DNA from: Candidatus Nealsonbacteria bacterium
GTDB lineage: Bacteria > Patescibacteriota > Minisyncoccia > Minisyncoccales > JAGGXC01
Reading direction: 5' to 3'
Length of the DNA: 39,794 nucleotides
Assembly: GCA_026396195.1 (NCBI GenBank)
Contig: JAPLXH010000011.1
Location: 1 to 39,794 of the forward strand
Shown: piece after piece, positions 34,185-39,794 of the stretch
Position numbering within the stretch: position 1 is the first letter of the stretch
Layout: every line of letters starts with the position of its first letter
Notes under the pieces: model-generated
Seen by the model: the letters and a program-made list of their open reading frames with translations, nothing else
Told to the model about the DNA's origin: nothing
Database searches by the model: none
Translations under genes and position numbers: made by a program

Positions 34185-34865
34185 TTAAAATTTACCGGCT
34201 TTGCTTAACCATTGGCCATGCTCGCAGTCTGCACTGTGGGGTGGCGGAGTTTCTCTTTTCAAAACAGCAATGGCATTTTTAAAAGTTTCAACAACACTTA
34301 AGGGGTCAGTCTCTATTTCTTGTAATTCTTTTTTAAACGGCAAGCGAGCGTCAAAACCATTTGTTTTATCTACAACATAAAAAGCTAAGTAACCTTTTTT
34401 AGTAGTTTGGTATCCGTTTTTTTCCAAAAGATAAGTATATACATCCATTTGCAACTGAAAACGATCGTATACGGTCGGAACTGCGCTGCCGGTTGATTTA
34501 TAGTCAAGCGGCGCTAATTTGCCGTCGGGAAACTCTAAGACATCGTCTACCGCCCCAAAAAGAGTGACGCCGGTTTCTTTATCTAAGTGCCTGATTCCTT
34601 CAAAATTATTCCGCCATTTATTTAAAAGCGTCTGGTTGGCGAAAAGTTTGGCATTTAATTTTTTTTCTAATAATAAAGGATGAGGGCTCCCCTGTTTTCT
34701 GTAAACGTCAAATTCTTGTTTTAAAAGTATGTCCACGGCTGCGTTTAAAGCATAAGGATAAGGCTGTGGTCTTCTTATCCCCTTTTTCTTTTCAAGCCAA
34801 AAACAACAAGGACATTCCAAAAATAAATTTAACGAACTGGGTGAAAGTTTTATGGAATTGATCAT
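34185..34865 (-). CDS. PD-(D/E)XK nuclease family protein (RecB/Cas4-like fold)
   Basis: 226 residues. The nuclease motif is visible: TLFGAVDDVLEFPDGKLAPLDYKST, given here as GAVDDVLEF...LDYKST, with catalytic D and D-x-K spaced as in PDDEXK_1, then a QLQMDVYTYLLEKNGY helix with motif IV Gln. The N-terminus SPSSLNLFLECPCCFWLEKK is the usual RecB-family start; Cys residues there and a late SADCEHG might bind metal, but a full Cas4-type four-Cys set is not seen. ATG 34865 is preferred to 34874, which lies in the -10 box. The mRNA would be leaderless. No other cas or addB genes are nearby. Confidence 0.82.
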   Translation of the reverse strand: MINSIKLSPSSLNLFLECPCCFWLEKKKGIRRPQPYPYALNAAVDILLKQEFDVYRKQGSPHPLLLEKKLNAKLFANQTLLNKWRNNFEGIRHLDKETGVTLFGAVDDVLEFPDGKLAPLDYKSTGSAVPTVYDRFQLQMDVYTYLLEKNGYQTTKKGYLAFYVVDKTNGFDARLPFKKELQEIETDPLSVVETFKNAIAVLKRETPPPHSADCEHGQWLSKAGKF

Positions 34866-34872
34866 TATTATC

Positions 34873-34878
34873 ATTATA
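34873..34878 (-). promoter_or_regulatory. -10 box for a leaderless nuclease mRNA
   Basis: TATAAT on the minus strand, 7 bases before ATG 34865. Confidence 0.6.
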
Positions 34879-34939
34879 TCACAACAAAAAATCCCGTTAA
34901 GGTTTAAAAAATTTTAATATCTGCTAAAATAAAACAAAA

Positions 34940-35158
34940 ATGGTAAAAACAAAATTTCGCATCCATAATAATCATATTTACGATTCTAGTTCCGATACCG
35001 GGTATTATCTTTATAACGGCCAGATTTATAGCCCGGAAGGTTCAACCGGCTATTTTATAAAAGATAATTATATCCACGACTCCAGCGGAAATACCGGTTT
35101 TTTCATTCAAGATGAAAAAATCTATGGTGAAAGCGAAAATCCTCCCTGGCTTGAATAA
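34940..35158 (+). CDS. Small protein of tandem beta repeats, 72 residues
   Basis: The sequence is made of about three to four repeats of 18-19 residues with the pattern I-Y/H-D/S-S-S-x-x-T-G-Y/F-Y/F-I/L: HIYDSSSDTGYYLYNG, QIYSPEGSTGYFIKDN, YIHDSSGNTGFFIQDE. Such units would form two-stranded hairpins stacked into a small beta sheet. No function is known to me. A TAAAAT -10 (34925-34930) precedes it and no RBS is seen, so the mRNA may have a very short leader. Confidence 0.7.
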   Translation: MVKTKFRIHNNHIYDSSSDTGYYLYNGQIYSPEGSTGYFIKDNYIHDSSGNTGFFIQDEKIYGESENPPWLE

Positions 35159-35173
35159 ATAAATCAAATAAAA

Positions 35174-35197
35174 ATAGAGGCAAATTTTTGGCCTCTA
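35174..35197 (-). terminator. Terminator (minus strand) overlapping the stop codon
   Basis: AGAGGC (35176-35181) pairs with GCCTCT (35191-35196); on the minus strand ATTTTTA follows. The TAG stop of the next gene is in the stem. Confidence 0.75.
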
Positions 35198-35536
35198 CTG
35201 TACGTTCTTTGGAACATTCGGTCCTCTCATAATTTTACCGCGAAGCATTCTATCGAAGTCCTCTGCCGCCTTGATAATTTGTTTTTTTGCTTCTTTTTTT
35301 ACTATCAAAGCTGTGAATTTATATTTGCCGATTTCTACGTCTTCAACTATAATTTCATTATTTCCATGTCTTGCGGCAACGGTTTCGGCAAAAGATTGAG
35401 TAAATTCGTCTTTACAAGCGCATAGAAATCCTATTCCATTCATTGGAGTCTCCGGGATAAAAAAACGATTTATTTTAATCGGGGTTTTTATGTTCGATAT
35501 CTTTCCGGATATTTCTATCATTTCTTCTACTTCCAT
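35195..35536 (-). CDS. Hypothetical protein, 113 residues
   Basis: Not recognised. A soluble alpha/beta protein: MIEISGKISNIKTPIKINRF, FIPETPMNGIGFLCACKDE, an AETVAARHGNN helix, VEDVEIGKYKFTALIVKKEAKKQIIK and a C-terminal helix AAEDFDRMLRGKIMRG. Two Cys (LCACKDE). AAAGGAGG (plus 35544-35551) lies 9-10 bases before the ATG. Unlike its neighbours it has a TTGACA promoter, a long structured leader and a terminator, so it is a regulated single-gene unit. Confidence 0.6.
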   Translation of the reverse strand: MEVEEMIEISGKISNIKTPIKINRFFIPETPMNGIGFLCACKDEFTQSFAETVAARHGNNEIIVEDVEIGKYKFTALIVKKEAKKQIIKAAEDFDRMLRGKIMRGPNVPKNVQ

Positions 35537-35544
35537 TTCTAAAT

Positions 35545-35655
35545 GCCTCCTTTATTTAATTTAAAATGGACAATACTTGGATCAGGGCCCAGAAGGTGGT
35601 GAGGAGAGAATTACCGACTAACGTCGATTATTAAAATTTCTGCGACCCTGACCCA
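35545..35655 (-). promoter_or_regulatory. Structured 5' leader (candidate cis-regulatory RNA)
   Basis: The predicted transcript starts near 35655 and immediately forms TCAGGG (plus 35646-35651) with CCCTGA (plus 35582-35587) closing a loop of about 58 bases. That loop includes CGAC-GTTA-GTCG. The strand also carries CTCTCCTC, which could pair with the AGGAG of the RBS. No known riboswitch class was recognised. Confidence 0.45.
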
Positions 35656-35661
35656 TTAAAT

Positions 35662-35690
35662 ATTTTAATTTTAAAGGCAGTTTATGTCAA
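35662..35690 (-). promoter_or_regulatory. Promoter TTGACA-17-TAAAAT (minus strand)
   Basis: -35 TTGACA at plus 35685-35690 and -10 TAAAAT at plus 35662-35667. Confidence 0.8.
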
Positions 35691-35721
35691 ATAAACTAAG
35701 TCTTTATAAAATTTGTTAATT

Positions 35722-35730
35722 TGATATAAT
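35722..35730 (+). promoter_or_regulatory. Extended -10 promoter
   Basis: TGATATAAT (TATAAT 35725-35730), 27 bases before the ATG at 35758. It faces the isomerase gene. Confidence 0.6.
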
Positions 35731-35757
35731 AAAAAAATAATTAAAAATATCACTACT

Positions 35758-36714
35758 ATGATTGAAAATTTAAGAAAGTTTATAAAAGAGCTCGAGGCCG
35801 GCGATAAGGTAGAAATAAAAATACCTTTGAGTTATAAAAATTTTGAAAACATAGTTATCGCCGGGATGGGAGCTTCCGCAATTCCGGCCGAAATTCTTAA
35901 AAGTGTTGTTTCTTTAAAAATTCCTTTGGAAATATCTAAAAATTATAATCTCCCCTCTTTTGCCTCGAAGAATACTCTTTTAATTTGCGTAAGCCGTTCC
36001 GGTAATGTTAAAGAAACCTTAAGCCAATTTCAACAGGGCATAAAAAATAAATGCAAGATTATTGTTATTTCTCTGGGAGGAGAAATTTCAAAAAAAGCTC
36101 AAAATTTAAAAATACCTTTAATTAAAATTCCTGAAGAATTTTCACAAAGAGAAACCAGGGAAATCTTTTCTTATTTATTTGGTTTGTTATTTAATCTGGT
36201 TAAAAAATTAAATTTAACGAAAGATAATTTTACTTTCGAAATTTTAGAAAAAGAAAAAAATAATATTGAAAAAGAAGCTGAAAACCTGGCTTTAAAAATT
36301 AAAGACATTTTCCCTATCATCTGTTCTGAACATCATTCTTTAAGCTTTAGGTGGGAATCCGACCTTAGCGAAAGCGGAAAAAAACTGTCCAAAGGCGCTT
36401 TCTTGCCGGAACTGGCCCACAACGAACTGGAAAGCTGGCAAAATTTAAATAATAAGTATTGTTTAGTTCTTCTAAGAAGCCAGGAAGAAAAAAAAGAAAT
36501 AAAAATTTTGATTGAAGCTATTAAAAAAATAATAAAAAAAGAAGTAAAAATTATTGAAATTTACGGGCAAGGAAAAAATCAATTGGAAGAAACCCTTTAT
36601 TTTGTCTGGTTGGGCGGGCTTACAAGCTACTTTATAGGGAAACAAAAAGGAATTGACCCAAAAGAAACCAGATATATCAAAATGATGAAAGAGGAAATAA
36701 AAAAATTTTCTTAA
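35758..36714 (+). CDS. Bifunctional phosphoglucose/phosphomannose isomerase-like protein (SIS domain)
   Basis: Sugar-phosphate isomerase of the short PGI/PMI family (about 300-330 residues). The SIS fold begins at NIVIAGMGASAIPAEIL; phosphate-binding Ser/Thr loops LLICVSRSGNVKETL and IIVISLGGEI follow. FSQRETREIFSYLFGLL, SDLSESGKKLSKGAFLPELAHNELESW (in parts: WESDLSES and LPELAHNELESW) and a C-terminal LVLLRSQEEKKE region match the family. It probably interconverts glucose-6-P, fructose-6-P and mannose-6-P, feeding UDP-sugar and cell-wall synthesis. No RBS; a -10 box lies upstream. Confidence 0.88.
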   Translation: MIENLRKFIKELEAGDKVEIKIPLSYKNFENIVIAGMGASAIPAEILKSVVSLKIPLEISKNYNLPSFASKNTLLICVSRSGNVKETLSQFQQGIKNKCKIIVISLGGEISKKAQNLKIPLIKIPEEFSQRETREIFSYLFGLLFNLVKKLNLTKDNFTFEILEKEKNNIEKEAENLALKIKDIFPIICSEHHSLSFRWESDLSESGKKLSKGAFLPELAHNELESWQNLNNKYCLVLLRSQEEKKEIKILIEAIKKIIKKEVKIIEIYGQGKNQLEETLYFVWLGGLTSYFIGKQKGIDPKETRYIKMMKEEIKKFS

Positions 36715-36719
36715 AAAAA

Positions 36720-36748
36720 AATCTCTTTTGAAAAAAGAGGTTTTTTGT
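36720..36748. terminator. Bidirectional terminator between convergent genes
   Basis: CTCTTTT (36722-36728) pairs with AAAAGAG (36733-36739 region), with a T-run on the plus side and a T-run on the minus side (AGATTTTTTTTT). Confidence 0.8.
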
Positions 36749-36767
36749 TGCAAATAAATTTAAAATT

Positions 36768-37649
36768 TTATTTCAAACCGGCTAATTCTAATTTTTTTAA
36801 TCCTTCCGCATAATGTTGCTTAATTTCGAAAGTTAATAGGGATTGGTCGTAAACCTTGACATCGTCAATTGTTCCAATAAAACGATCATTGCAATTTGTT
36901 GTGTTATTGGTTTTATAATTACAACCTATTCCAAAAAAATTATTAGTAATTGAATAAGCTAAAATTCTAGTTCCGGGCAACGTTAACTCTTTTTCTATTT
37001 TACCGTTAACATAAAGGACGGCTTTTCTATTTTTAGAATTATAAGTAACAACTATGTGATACCAAGTTCCTATCGATGGAGCCTTGGTGGTAGTTACGAG
37101 AGTATTATTGCGACTACTACCTTGAATTGTTCCAATGCGCGAACCTATATTATTCCGATGCATATATAAATTTATTCCGTAATTATTACCATATTTATTT
37201 GTAACTATTCCTCTATAATTATTATCTAAGGTTTCAGCCTTGGCCCAAGCTTCCATCGTAATGTCGGTAGGAAATAAATTCGGCCGAGAACTGCTGTCGC
37301 CGCAATTAAACCATTTATTACCGCTCATACTAAGTGCGTTGCCCAAGGCGCGATGAGCACTGGAAGCATAAACAAAGTTTCCTCCGCTACTGGGTATACA
37401 ATTATTTTTATAGCCAGAGCTATCATATCCCGCCTCACCAATGGTGGCACCTTCAAACATCCAAGCTCCTGTGACGTAAGCGCCCAAAGCACCACTAACA
37501 GAGCTTCTAAATTCAAGCTCACCAGCAAGTTTTGCATTTTCTTTTGTTGGCTTCATGTAAACCAATACTGCGCTGGATAAAATGGCAATAATTGAAATTA
37601 CGACTAACAATTCAATAAGAGTAAAAGAATTTTTTTCTTTTAATTTCAT
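36768..37649 (-). CDS. Type IV pilin-like protein with LamG/concanavalin-like domain
   Basis: 293 residues. The prepilin start MKLKEKNSFTLIELLVVISI is classic (cleavage before FTLIE expected, Glu at +5), followed by the hydrophobic helix. From about residue 95 to the end is a LamG/jellyroll-type domain: ALSMSGNKWFNCGDSSS, DITMEAWAKAE, GTWYHIVVTYNSKNRKAVLYVNG (in part: WYHIVVTYNSK and AVLYVNGKIEKEL), and FIGTIDDVKVYDQSL. It probably serves as a pilus-tip or surface adhesin binding carbohydrate or protein. ATG 37649 lies 6 bases from a -10 box, so the mRNA is leaderless; the longer upstream frame is rejected for that reason. Confidence 0.87.
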   Translation of the reverse strand: MKLKEKNSFTLIELLVVISIIAILSSAVLVYMKPTKENAKLAGELEFRSSVSGALGAYVTGAWMFEGATIGEAGYDSSGYKNNCIPSSGGNFVYASSAHRALGNALSMSGNKWFNCGDSSSRPNLFPTDITMEAWAKAETLDNNYRGIVTNKYGNNYGINLYMHRNNIGSRIGTIQGSSRNNTLVTTTKAPSIGTWYHIVVTYNSKNRKAVLYVNGKIEKELTLPGTRILAYSITNNFFGIGCNYKTNNTTNCNDRFIGTIDDVKVYDQSLLTFEIKQHYAEGLKKLELAGLK

Positions 37650-37655
37650 TTTTTT

Positions 37656-37661
37656 ATTATA
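37656..37661 (-). promoter_or_regulatory. -10 box for a leaderless pilin mRNA
   Basis: TATAAT on the minus strand followed by six A and the ATG. Confidence 0.65.
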
Positions 37662-37707
37662 ACATAAAATAAAAAAGTTAAAAAAACTTTTGTTTTTTTT
37701 CAAAAAT

Positions 37708-37735
37708 AAAAAAGCCGGAAAAATGGCTTTTATTT
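37708..37735 (-). terminator. Terminator (minus strand) after the small zinc-ribbon gene
   Basis: AAAGCC/GGCTTT arms at 37711-37716 and 37725-37730; on the minus strand TTTTTATTTTT follows. Confidence 0.75.
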
Positions 37736-37768
37736 TTAAAACTTAAAATTAAAAAGAACCGTTTCAGA

Positions 37769-37945
37769 TTATCTTGTTTTCATTAAAGCGCCGGTGGCAA
37801 TCTTTTGGTCTTCCACAGCATAAACAATTCCGCAACCCTCGCCCTCGCAAGAAATTAATACAACTTCGTCTATCAATGACATTTCTGAAAATGGACTTAT
37901 TTTTTTAAATGTTTTACAGCCGCAAACCTTACATTCAAATCCCAT
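37769..37945 (-). CDS. Small zinc-ribbon-like protein, 58 residues
   Basis: MGFECKVCGCKTFKKI and ISCEGEGCGIVYAVED give a CxxC...C...C arrangement typical of a short zinc ribbon, with a C-terminal IATGALMKTR. GGAGGT (plus 37952-37957) lies 6-7 bases before the ATG and a TTGACA-17-TAAGAT promoter is further upstream. In layout (promoter, RBS, tiny zinc ribbon, terminator) it matches the units of the 15-30 kb island, although it lies outside it next to lepA. Function unknown. Confidence 0.65.
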   Translation of the reverse strand: MGFECKVCGCKTFKKISPFSEMSLIDEVVLISCEGEGCGIVYAVEDQKIATGALMKTR

Positions 37946-37982
37946 AATTTATACCTCCTTGATATAATTATTTGATTTAATT

Positions 37983-38011
37983 ATCTTATTTAATAATTTT
38001 TTTCCTGTCAA
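37983..38011 (-). promoter_or_regulatory. Promoter TTGACA-17-TAAGAT (minus strand)
   Basis: -35 at plus 38006-38011, -10 at plus 37983-37988. The -35 box begins 1 base after the lepA stop codon. Confidence 0.8.
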
Positions 38012-38012
38012 A

Positions 38013-39692
38013 TTATTTTTGTTTCAGTAAGTTAATAAAAACCTCCGCAGGAATTCTTACCCTTCCCTTTGCGGCTAATTCTTTTTTTCCCTTCTTTTGA
38101 ATATCCAATAATTTCTTCTTGCGGGTATAGTCACCTCCGTAAAGAGGGGCTGTAACATCTTTTCTCAAAGCCGGTATCGTTTCTCTGGCGACAATTTTTG
38201 AATTCCCGACATTTCTCGAACTTTCTTCTTCAAACAGATTGCCCAAAACAATTTGAATGGCAACGGCAAAGTTTTGTTTGGGAACCAATTCTTTTAAAGA
38301 TAAGGCCAAGTTTCTGGCTCTTTTTTGCATTTCCTCTTCCGGAACTATCTGGGATAAGTTTTGAAAGTGCTCTTTAGCCAATAGAACCTCCAATTTAATC
38401 AGCTTACCCGGCCTTGAACCGATTGGTTCGTAAATCATAGAGGCGTATCCTGAGGTGGCGCTTTTTAATTTATCATAAAAATCAGTAACAATGTCAGCCA
38501 AAGGAGTGTTGTAAACAACAATCATTCTTTCGTTGCTCAAATATTTTGTTTCCTGATAATTCCCCCTCAACCCTTTTAAAAGATTCATTACGTTTCCAAA
38601 ATAAAAATGCGAAGTGACTATTTCCAATCTGACCCACGGCTCCTTGACTATTGATTCTTTTTTTAATATTTCATAATTTACTCTGGGAGTGGTGGCTACT
38701 AAATCCAAATTAAATTCTCTTTTTAATCTTTCGGCAATAATTTCCAAATGCAACATGCCTAAAAATCCGCACTTAAATCCCCTGCCCAAGGCCGGTGAAG
38801 ATTCTTCTTCAGAATACAAAGCTGCATCGTTTAGTTTCAGTTTATTTATCGCGTCTTTTAATAAATTAAACTCTGAATCTTCCCTGGGATATAAACTAGC
38901 GAAAACCATGGGTTTTGGCTTTTCCCAGCCAATTTTTGCCAAATATTCTTCTAAATTTTTCTCACCGGTGGCAATATAACCGATTTCCCCGGCTGAAAGT
39001 TCATTCGCGACAACTAATTGAGGCTTAAATATGCCTATTTCCTGCCTTTCTTTTTTTAAAACGCCGTCTACAACCCTGATATAAGCAATAATTCCTTTAT
39101 AAGGGTCGTAAAAAGAATCAAAAACCAAGGTTTTCAATGGCAAGTCAGGACTTCCTTTTGGACAAGGGATTCTCTCTATAATCGCTTCTAAAACTTGCTC
39201 TATATTGGTGCCGTTTTTGGCGGAAATTTTTATTATTTTTTCTTTTTCTATTTTTAAAAGATTCATCAATTCCTCTTCCACTTCTTGGGGCCGGGCATTA
39301 TTTAAATCAATTTTATTGATAATCGGAATTATAACTAAATTCTGCTGCTGGGCTAAATACAAATTAGAAAGAGTTTGAGCTTGAACGCCTTTCACGGCAT
39401 CAACTAAAAGTAAAGCGCCCTCCACCGCTCTCAAGGACTTTTCCACTTCTAAGCGAAAGTCCATATGACCGGGAGTATCGATTAAATTTAAAACATAGCC
39501 TTTATATTCCATTCTTACCGGCTGCAGTTGTATCGTAATCCCCCTTTCTCTTTCCAAATCCATTTGGTCCAACAATTGATCTCTCATTTTTTCCAAAGGA
39601 ACAGTTTTGGTCAATTCCAAGAACCTGTCAGCTAAAGTTGACTTTCCGTGGTCAATATGGGCGATAATGCAAAAATTACGAATTTTTTCCAT
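38013..39692 (-). CDS. lepA: Elongation factor 4 (LepA), shortened domain II
   Basis: Ribosome-bound GTPase that back-translocates stalled ribosomes. GTPase motifs: G1 AHIDHGKST (11-19), the ERERGITI switch I (47-54), DTPGHMDF (72-79), NKID (126-129) and ISAKNG. ALGRGFKCGFLGMLHLEI is the LepA-specific domain III signature and the C-terminal domain closes with YGGDYTRKKKLLDIQKKGK (LepA's YGGDxTRKxKLLxxQKxGK). At 559 residues it is about 40 shorter than E. coli LepA (599). The loss is in the beta-barrel of domain II: residues about 212-256 lack the GDKxKxMxTG strand and part of the GDTLT segment. All catalytic motifs are intact. Confidence 0.94.
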   Translation of the reverse strand: MEKIRNFCIIAHIDHGKSTLADRFLELTKTVPLEKMRDQLLDQMDLERERGITIQLQPVRMEYKGYVLNLIDTPGHMDFRLEVEKSLRAVEGALLLVDAVKGVQAQTLSNLYLAQQQNLVIIPIINKIDLNNARPQEVEEELMNLLKIEKEKIIKISAKNGTNIEQVLEAIIERIPCPKGSPDLPLKTLVFDSFYDPYKGIIAYIRVVDGVLKKERQEIGIFKPQLVVANELSAGEIGYIATGEKNLEEYLAKIGWEKPKPMVFASLYPREDSEFNLLKDAINKLKLNDAALYSEEESSPALGRGFKCGFLGMLHLEIIAERLKREFNLDLVATTPRVNYEILKKESIVKEPWVRLEIVTSHFYFGNVMNLLKGLRGNYQETKYLSNERMIVVYNTPLADIVTDFYDKLKSATSGYASMIYEPIGSRPGKLIKLEVLLAKEHFQNLSQIVPEEEMQKRARNLALSLKELVPKQNFAVAIQIVLGNLFEEESSRNVGNSKIVARETIPALRKDVTAPLYGGDYTRKKKLLDIQKKGKKELAAKGRVRIPAEVFINLLKQK

Positions 39693-39707
39693 AATCTGTT
39701 ACAGATT
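39693..39707. other. 15-bp palindrome abutting the lepA start codon
   Basis: AATCTGT-T-ACAGATT is a perfect 7+1+7 inverted repeat immediately upstream of the ATG on the minus strand. It could be an operator or a small leader hairpin; it could also be chance. Confidence 0.35.
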
Positions 39708-39756
39708 AAACTTATCAGAAAAAACTTAAAATCTCAATTATTTATAATCAAAACAA

Positions 39757-39780
39757 AAAAAAGCCCTAAAGGACTTTTGA
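39757..39780 (-). terminator. Terminator (minus strand) of a gene beyond the window
   Basis: AAGCCC (39761-39766) pairs with GGACTT (39771-39776, one G-U pair); on the minus strand a run of T follows, so it ends a transcript entering from the right. Confidence 0.65.
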
Positions 39781-39794
39781 CTATAATATATTTT

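Noticed and set aside
34185-34865. Cas4
   Set aside because: PD-(D/E)XK core is present, but the four-Cys iron-sulfur set and neighbouring cas genes are not seen.
35577-35655. Plus-strand SRP (4.5S) RNA
   Set aside because: CAGGGCCCAGAAGG resembles the SRP apical loop, but the flanks are not complementary and the strand with a promoter is the minus strand.
1-39794. tRNA, rRNA, tmRNA or RNase P genes
   Set aside because: No T-loop/acceptor pattern, rRNA-like segment or known core motif was found on reading both strands; absence is not proven without a covariance search.

Overview
The window looks like part of a small, AT-rich genome from the Candidate Phyla Radiation (Patescibacteria, probably Parcubacteria). 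This is inferred from low GC, very Lys/Asn/Ile-rich proteins, an archaeal-type aspartyl-tRNA synthetase, an archaeal-type phosphopantetheine adenylyltransferase, a DUF5661 protein, many leaderless genes and tightly packed same-strand housekeeping genes. No rRNA or tRNA gene was recognised.

Left part, about 1-14 kb, plus strand: a housekeeping block centred on peptidoglycan synthesis and division (partial aspS, D,D-carboxypeptidase, mraY, murL, a MurD-type ligase, ftsW, murG) mixed with rlmN, a MazG-like pyrophosphohydrolase, a DUF192 protein, gltX, DUF5661 and an MBL-fold hydrolase. MurL together with a MurD whose D-Glu-binding residues are altered suggests that L-Glu is added first and then epimerised on the nucleotide precursor (the MurD2-MurL route).

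Middle part, about 14-32 kb: an accessory island of small, mostly unrecognised genes. Many are short zinc-ribbon or one/two-TM proteins. Most are single-gene units with their own TTGACA promoter, a strong GGAGG ribosome binding site and an intrinsic terminator. In six places the terminator U-tract runs directly into the next -35 box as the identical 15-mer TTTTTTATTGACAAA. Larger genes here are a PP2C-like phosphatase with an apparent ATA start, a type IV pilin next to a GIDE-LemA fusion, a 592-residue protein with a duplicated domain, and a surface lipoprotein with three InlB-like repeats and a GH17 glucanase domain. rarA (24.6-25.7 kb) interrupts the island. Broken units are present: a nonsense-interrupted gene, an rpiB N-terminal scrap, a mini-frame with ACG at the expected start, and promoter/RBS units with no gene.

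At 32.2-33.9 kb a tyrosine recombinase with all catalytic residues lies in a 1.75 kb segment bounded by perfect 19-bp inverted repeats. The right repeat sits in a 28-bp sequence resembling a dif site. The same segment holds a 32-residue Trp-rich tandem-repeat peptide gene with a structured leader, and a candidate structured RNA. This recombinase/dif-like segment beside the promoter-RBS-gene-terminator array is the best candidate for an undescribed system, possibly a Xer-driven gene-cassette platform.

Right part, about 34-39.8 kb: a PD-(D/E)XK nuclease, a beta-repeat protein, a small protein behind a structured leader RNA, a phosphoglucose/phosphomannose isomerase, a LamG-bearing type IV pilin-like protein, a small zinc-ribbon protein and lepA (EF4) with a shortened domain II. 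Most of these are on the minus strand.
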